A DNA stretch of 64,000 bases. Source: Exiguobacterium acetylicum (lineage in GTDB: Bacteria > Bacillota > Bacilli > Exiguobacteriales > Exiguobacteriaceae). The stretch covers positions 1,142,001 to 1,206,000 of the forward strand of contig NZ_CP081878.1 of the NCBI RefSeq assembly GCF_022170825.1, given 5' to 3'. Shown piece by piece: positions 62,510 to 64,000 of this stretch; positions within the stretch are counted from its first letter, which is position 1; every line of letters starts with the position of its first letter. The position numbers were made by a program, and so were the translations under genes. The notes under the pieces are model-generated. The model was not told the DNA's origin. It saw only the letters and a list, made by a program, of their open reading frames with translations, and did no database searches.

Positions 62510-63700
62510 ATGAGTGAAACAGTCGTCATCGTCAGTGCGACGCGCACGGCGATCGGGAATTTCAATGGAAGTTTGAAGGACGTCAAAGCAACGGAACTCG
62601 GAGCGACGGTCATCCGCGCGGCACTCGAGAAAGCTGGTGTCGCAGGAAGTCACGTCGATGAAGTCTTTTTCGGAAACGTCCTCTCAGCAGGACTTGGTCA
62701 AAATCCAGCACGACAGGCGGCACTTGCTGCCGGATTACCGGAGACGTGCCCAGCGATGACCGTCAACAAAGTCTGCGGATCTGGTCTATCTGCCGTCCAT
62801 CTCGCGTATCAGGCGATTAAATCAGGCGAAGCCGACGTCATCGTTGCCGGTGGGATGGAGAACATGAGCCAAGCACCTTACGTTCTCGCGGGTGCACGCT
62901 CTGGACTGAAGATGGGAGACCAACCGCTCGTCGATACGATCATCCAGGACGGGCTCGAATGTGCCTTTAATGACTACCATATGGGTATTACGGCAGAGAA
63001 TTTAGCCGATGCGTATGAACTATCGCGCGAAGCGCAGGATCAGTTCGCCGCGACGAGTCAGCAAAAAGCGCAGACGGCATTAGCGGAAGAACGGTTCGTC
63101 TCGGAAATCACGCCAGTATTGATTCCACAACGAAAAGGCGATCCGATTCGTTTTGATCAAGATGAGTTTCCACGCGCCGGAACGTCTGTCGAAAAACTCA
63201 GTCGCTTGCGTCCGGCGTTCAAGAAGGACGGAACGGTCACGGCAGGCAATGCGTCAGGCATTAACGACGGTGCTGCCGCACTCGTCATCATGTCAGAGGC
63301 GAAGGCGAAAGAACTCGGCGTGACACCACTCGTTGAGATCGTTGCGAATGGAACGTCCGGTGTTGATCCGAGCATCATGGGAATCGGTCCCGTCCAAGCG
63401 GTCCAAAAGGCACTCGATAAAGCGGGACTGACGCTTGACGAGATCGATGTCATCGAATCGAACGAAGCGTTCGCGGCACAATCTCTCGCGGTCGATGCGG
63501 AGCTACAGTTCCCGCACGAAAAACTTAACCGGAACGGGGGAGCAATCGCTCTCGGTCATCCAATCGGTGCAAGTGGTGCGCGAATTCTCGTCACGTTGAT
63601 TCATGAGCTCGAGCGGACGGGTGAAACGCATGGTCTTGCGACGTTATGTGTCGGTGGCGGGCAAGGGGTTGCGACGATCGTAAGGTCTGTAAGAGGATGA
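62510..63700 (+). CDS. atoB: acetyl-CoA acetyltransferase (thiolase)
   Basis: A 396-residue thiolase that splits acetoacetyl-CoA into two acetyl-CoA. The nucleophile Cys lies in [12 protein letters not shown] (near 88), the His in [10 protein letters not shown] and the second Cys in TLCVGGGQG near the end. ATG 62501 touches AAGGAG, so ATG 62510 with nine-base spacing is taken. It completes the path 3-hydroxybutyrate to acetyl-CoA and is absent from the B. subtilis yxj set, so this operon is self-sufficient. Confidence 0.94.
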   Translation: MSETVVIVSATRTAIGNFNGSLKDVKATELGATVIRAALEKAGVAGSHVDEVFFGNVLSAGLGQNPARQAALAAGLPETCPAMTVNKVCGSGLSAVHLAYQAIKSGEADVIVAGGMENMSQAPYVLAGARSGLKMGDQPLVDTIIQDGLECAFNDYHMGITAENLADAYELSREAQDQFAATSQQKAQTALAEERFVSEITPVLIPQRKGDPIRFDQDEFPRAGTSVEKLSRLRPAFKKDGTVTAGNASGINDGAAALVIMSEAKAKELGVTPLVEIVANGTSGVDPSIMGIGPVQAVQKALDKAGLTLDEIDVIESNEAFAAQSLAVDAELQFPHEKLNRNGGAIALGHPIGASGARILVTLIHELERTGETHGLATLCVGGGQGVATIVRSVRG

Positions 63701-63730
63701 TTGAATTAGGAATAATAAAAAGAAATGAAA

Positions 63731-63764
63731 ACACTCCCTCAGTTCAAATAATTTAAGGGAGTGT
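63731..63764 (+). terminator. hairpin after the thiolase gene
   Basis: ACACTCCCT / AGGGAGTGT, nine pairs around a 16-base loop; no T-run follows, so it may protect the transcript end or add to the next hairpin. Confidence 0.5.
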
Positions 63765-63773
63765 GTGAGATTT

Positions 63774-63808
63774 AAGCCGTCTTCGTTTGCTGAGAAGACG
63801 GCTTTTTC
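63774..63808 (+). terminator. terminator of the ketone-body operon
   Basis: AAGCCGTCTTC / GAAGACGGCTT, 11 perfect pairs, followed by TTTCG. Confidence 0.88.
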
Positions 63809-63828
63809 GTTTGCCAATATATATAGAA

Positions 63829-64000
63829 TTACTGTTCACTACTTTTCTTTGAAACTGCGACCCATACTTCACTATAAACCTGTTCAGGGTCGTCACCGTG
63901 AATCGTAAAGGAGATGGCAGGCAAGTCAATCAATTCATAACCAGAGGAAGGTAACCATTCAGAATATGATCGAGCCATCGTATCTTGTAAAGTTGCTGGG
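63829..64000 (-). CDS. GyrI-like effector-binding domain protein (3' part only)
   Basis: The last 57 codons of a gene that enters from the right edge; TAA at 63829-63831. The visible end (ARSYSEWLPSSGYELIDLPAI, then PEQVYSEVWVAV) matches the C-terminus of GyrI-like/AraC effector-binding domains, which end in a ...E(V/I)(W/Y)(I/V)PV strand. It could be a stand-alone GyrI-like protein or the ligand domain of an AraC or MerR activator; the window does not show which. Confidence 0.65.
   Translation of the reverse strand, partial: PATLQDTMARSYSEWLPSSGYELIDLPAISFTIHGDDPEQVYSEVWVAVSKKSSEQ

Overview
The window is a gene-dense, low-to-medium GC chromosome segment from a Gram-positive bacterium of the order Bacillales. 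Much of its gene order follows the yne region of Bacillus subtilis (lexA, yneA, resolvase, ynzC, tkt, yneF, ccdA, ccdC, yneK, acnA, yneP-type thioesterase, plsY), and it also carries a yxjC-scoA-scoB-yxjF-like set. No cotM, sspO or sspP is seen where B. subtilis has them. Together with the protein style this suggests a non-sporulating relative such as Exiguobacterium; that genus call is inference. No rRNA, tRNA, insertion sequence, prophage or CRISPR array was seen.

Layout. 0-5.2 kb: azlC fragment, PTS-dependent dihydroxyacetone kinase dhaKLM, then glpK and glpF on the other strand with a CcpA (cre) site on the glpF -35 element. 5.2-8 kb: SOS locus with lexA diverging from yneA-resolvase across three LexA boxes. 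8-14.1 kb: tkt, yneF and a heterodimeric ABC exporter. 14.2-18.4 kb: secreted SH3b/3D wall protein, Spo0E-like protein, ccdA-ccdC, yneK. 18.4-23.6 kb: a VOC/S66-peptidase fusion, a helical protein of unknown function, an Rrf2/NsrR-like regulator without its cluster cysteines diverging from a flavohaemoglobin-like protein without haem ligand or FAD domain, and an MFS exporter with a leader-peptide attenuator. 24-31.5 kb: prfC, a His-rich stress protein, a metallo-beta-lactamase-fold hydrolase, a purine permease with divergent LysR regulator, rtcB and a lipoprotein.

32-43.5 kb: acnA, small unknowns, a tandem AAA+ (SpoVK/CbbX-like) ATPase, thioesterase, VanY-type lipoprotein, plsY, DeoR regulator with cutC, and a DUF975 membrane protein. 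43.5-50.6 kb: beta-hydroxyacid dehydrogenase with a BmrA-like exporter, a UPF0178 protein, and a cytosolic histidine kinase followed by a degenerate GGDEF/EAL protein. 50.6-58.6 kb: unknowns, HlyIII-like membrane protein, pepF-type peptidase, rpiA, DUF350 pair, diguanylate cyclase. 58.8-63.7 kb: a five-gene ketone-body (3-hydroxybutyrate/acetoacetate) catabolic operon with a promoter-proximal cre site. The right edge cuts a GyrI-like effector-binding protein.

The best candidates for undescribed biology are the co-degenerate NsrR/Hmp-like pair with its own operator (20.87-22.25 kb), and the two-layer leader of the MFS gene (23.56-23.83 kb), where a stalling-type leader peptide precedes a terminator hairpin nested inside a helix that hides the MFS Shine-Dalgarno sequence.
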